DNA of 64,000 nucleotides from Fastidiosipila sanguinis (lineage in GTDB: Bacteria; Bacillota; Clostridia; Saccharofermentanales; Fastidiosipilaceae), in assembly GCF_002998295.1 (NCBI RefSeq), contig NZ_CP027226.1, positions 496,001 to 560,000 of the forward strand, read 5' to 3'. Shown here one piece after another: positions 63,458-64,000 of the stretch. A program made the translations under genes and the position numbers. Below the pieces are notes generated by a model that was given only the letters and a program-made list of their open reading frames with translations, was not told where the DNA came from and made no database searches. Position 1 is the stretch's first letter. The number at the start of each line of letters is the position of its first letter.

Positions 63458-64000
63458 ATGACAGAGCAAAATAACAAAAACTCAAATTTTAATAATAATA
63501 AAGAAAGAGATAGAGAGTTAGGTCAATTTAAAAGACCTGAAAAACCTGTATCTAAAAGCTCATCATCAGATACACAAAATGAGAAGAGTTCCATTTATCC
63601 TAATGTGAATTCAAGCAATGCAAATGTAGATAAAGATAAAATAAGAAAAAATAATAATTTAGATGGTACTTCAGTTTTTAATTTTGGTGAAGAAGAAAAA
63701 GTAAAACCAATTAATAGAAATAAACAAGATGCTACTCAAAAAATAAACCTTGTTGATGTCAAAACTAGACAAAATAACAAATCTTCTGATTTTACACCAA
63801 GAAGATCTGAAGCAAATATTTCTAGAAGTAATAATGTGGATAGTAGGACGAAATCAATATCTAGTGCTGAAATAAAAAAATATTATCAAGAGAAGAGTGA
63901 TAATAAATTCGCTACTAAAGATATTGAGATTACTTACAGGGATAGAGAAGCAGATAATGAACCTGTAATTAAGAATTTAGCTAAAATAACTATTTTGAAT
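63458..64000 (+). CDS. N-terminal part of an Asn/Ser/Lys-rich protein (runs off the window)
   Basis: An open frame of 181 codons runs from ATG 63458 to the window end without a stop. The product is highly charged and low in complexity, rich in Asn, Ser, Lys and Asp, with no hydrophobic segment yet. A GGTGAAGTG ribosome site precedes it. The last residues (NLAKITIL) turn hydrophobic, which may mark the start of a folded or membrane domain. It resembles the disordered N-termini of other genes here (1962-3887 and 36325-38610). Confidence 0.75.
   Translation, partial: MTEQNNKNSNFNNNKERDRELGQFKRPEKPVSKSSSSDTQNEKSSIYPNVNSSNANVDKDKIRKNNNLDGTSVFNFGEEEKVKPINRNKQDATQKINLVDVKTRQNNKSSDFTPRRSEANISRSNNVDSRTKSISSAEIKKYYQEKSDNKFATKDIEITYRDREADNEPVIKNLAKITILN

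Noticed and set aside
1-64000. CRISPR arrays, insertion sequences, integrases or prophage genes
   Set aside because: I saw no evenly spaced repeat-spacer arrays, transposase or integrase motifs, or terminal inverted repeats in the window.

Overview
The window is AT-rich, densely coded bacterial chromosome from a low-GC Gram-positive (Bacillota) lineage. It most resembles an anaerobic, clostridial-type fermenter. The evidence is AGGAGG-like ribosome sites, frequent TTG/GTG starts, PPi-dependent phosphofructokinase, the glgC-glgD pair typical of Clostridia, a rubrerythrin relative, and the gene order mutS-mutL-miaA-hfq. A lower mevalonate operon in the order mvaK1-mvaD-mvaK2-fni is unusual for Clostridia and more familiar from lactic acid bacteria and staphylococci. 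I cannot name the species. Apart from a tRNA-Pro there are no RNA operons. I see no transposons, prophage or CRISPR, so this looks like core chromosome with several lineage-specific genes.

Layout. 1-1.3 kb: end of an oxidoreductase-like gene, cytidine deaminase, MTA/SAH nucleosidase. 1.4-5.6 kb (minus): a nucleoside deoxyribosyltransferase behind an unusual pair, a three-TM protein with a long coiled-coil tail and a half-disordered helical protein. 5.8-8.0 kb: zinc-type ABC transporter and a Fur/Zur regulator. 8.1-13.8 kb: prfC, yebC, a P-loop ATPase fused to an Asp23-like domain, a DUF6062 protein, an unknown, and a divergent Smr-like protein. 13.9-20.9 kb: an ABC exporter, apt, a Lit/DUF1461-like membrane protein, a PepV-type dipeptidase, a CBM9-like protein and a nitroreductase. 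20.9-25.4 kb (minus): mevalonate genes. 25.6-27.9 kb: a rubrerythrin-like protein lacking most metal ligands, tRNA-Pro, and a fluoride riboswitch in front of a cation:proton antiporter.

28.1-34.1 kb is a glycogen operon, glgB-glgC-glgD-glgA. Its branching-enzyme gene has lost the general acid/base and several other invariant GH13 residues. 34.6-40.8 kb: argS, a large M3-peptidase homologue with no HExxH zinc site, an RsmF-like methyltransferase and an XTP/dITP pyrophosphatase. 41.3-47.4 kb: an ACT-domain protein behind a promoter with 11-bp-phased repeats, a small unknown, an MFS transporter, a helical-repeat protein, PPi-PFK and a lipoprotein. 47.5-50 kb (minus): an alanyl-tRNA editing protein and an adenosine/adenine deaminase-family enzyme. 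50.1-54.3 kb: an esterase, then relatives of B. subtilis YdjI, YdjG and YdjH. 54.5-62.4 kb: an unknown, then mutS, mutL, miaA and a divergent hfq. 62.5-64 kb: lexA with an SOS box and a truncated, Asn/Ser/Lys-rich ORF running off the end.

Recurrent themes are catalytically silent homologues placed inside otherwise normal pathways (GlgB-like, GlgD, M3-like, rubrerythrin-like) and proteins with long disordered Asn/Ser/Glu-rich segments. The strongest candidates for new biology are the inactive GlgB-like protein in the glycogen operon, the inactive M3-like protein, the fluoride riboswitch-antiporter unit, the divergent Hfq, and the membrane coiled-coil pair at 1962-5577.
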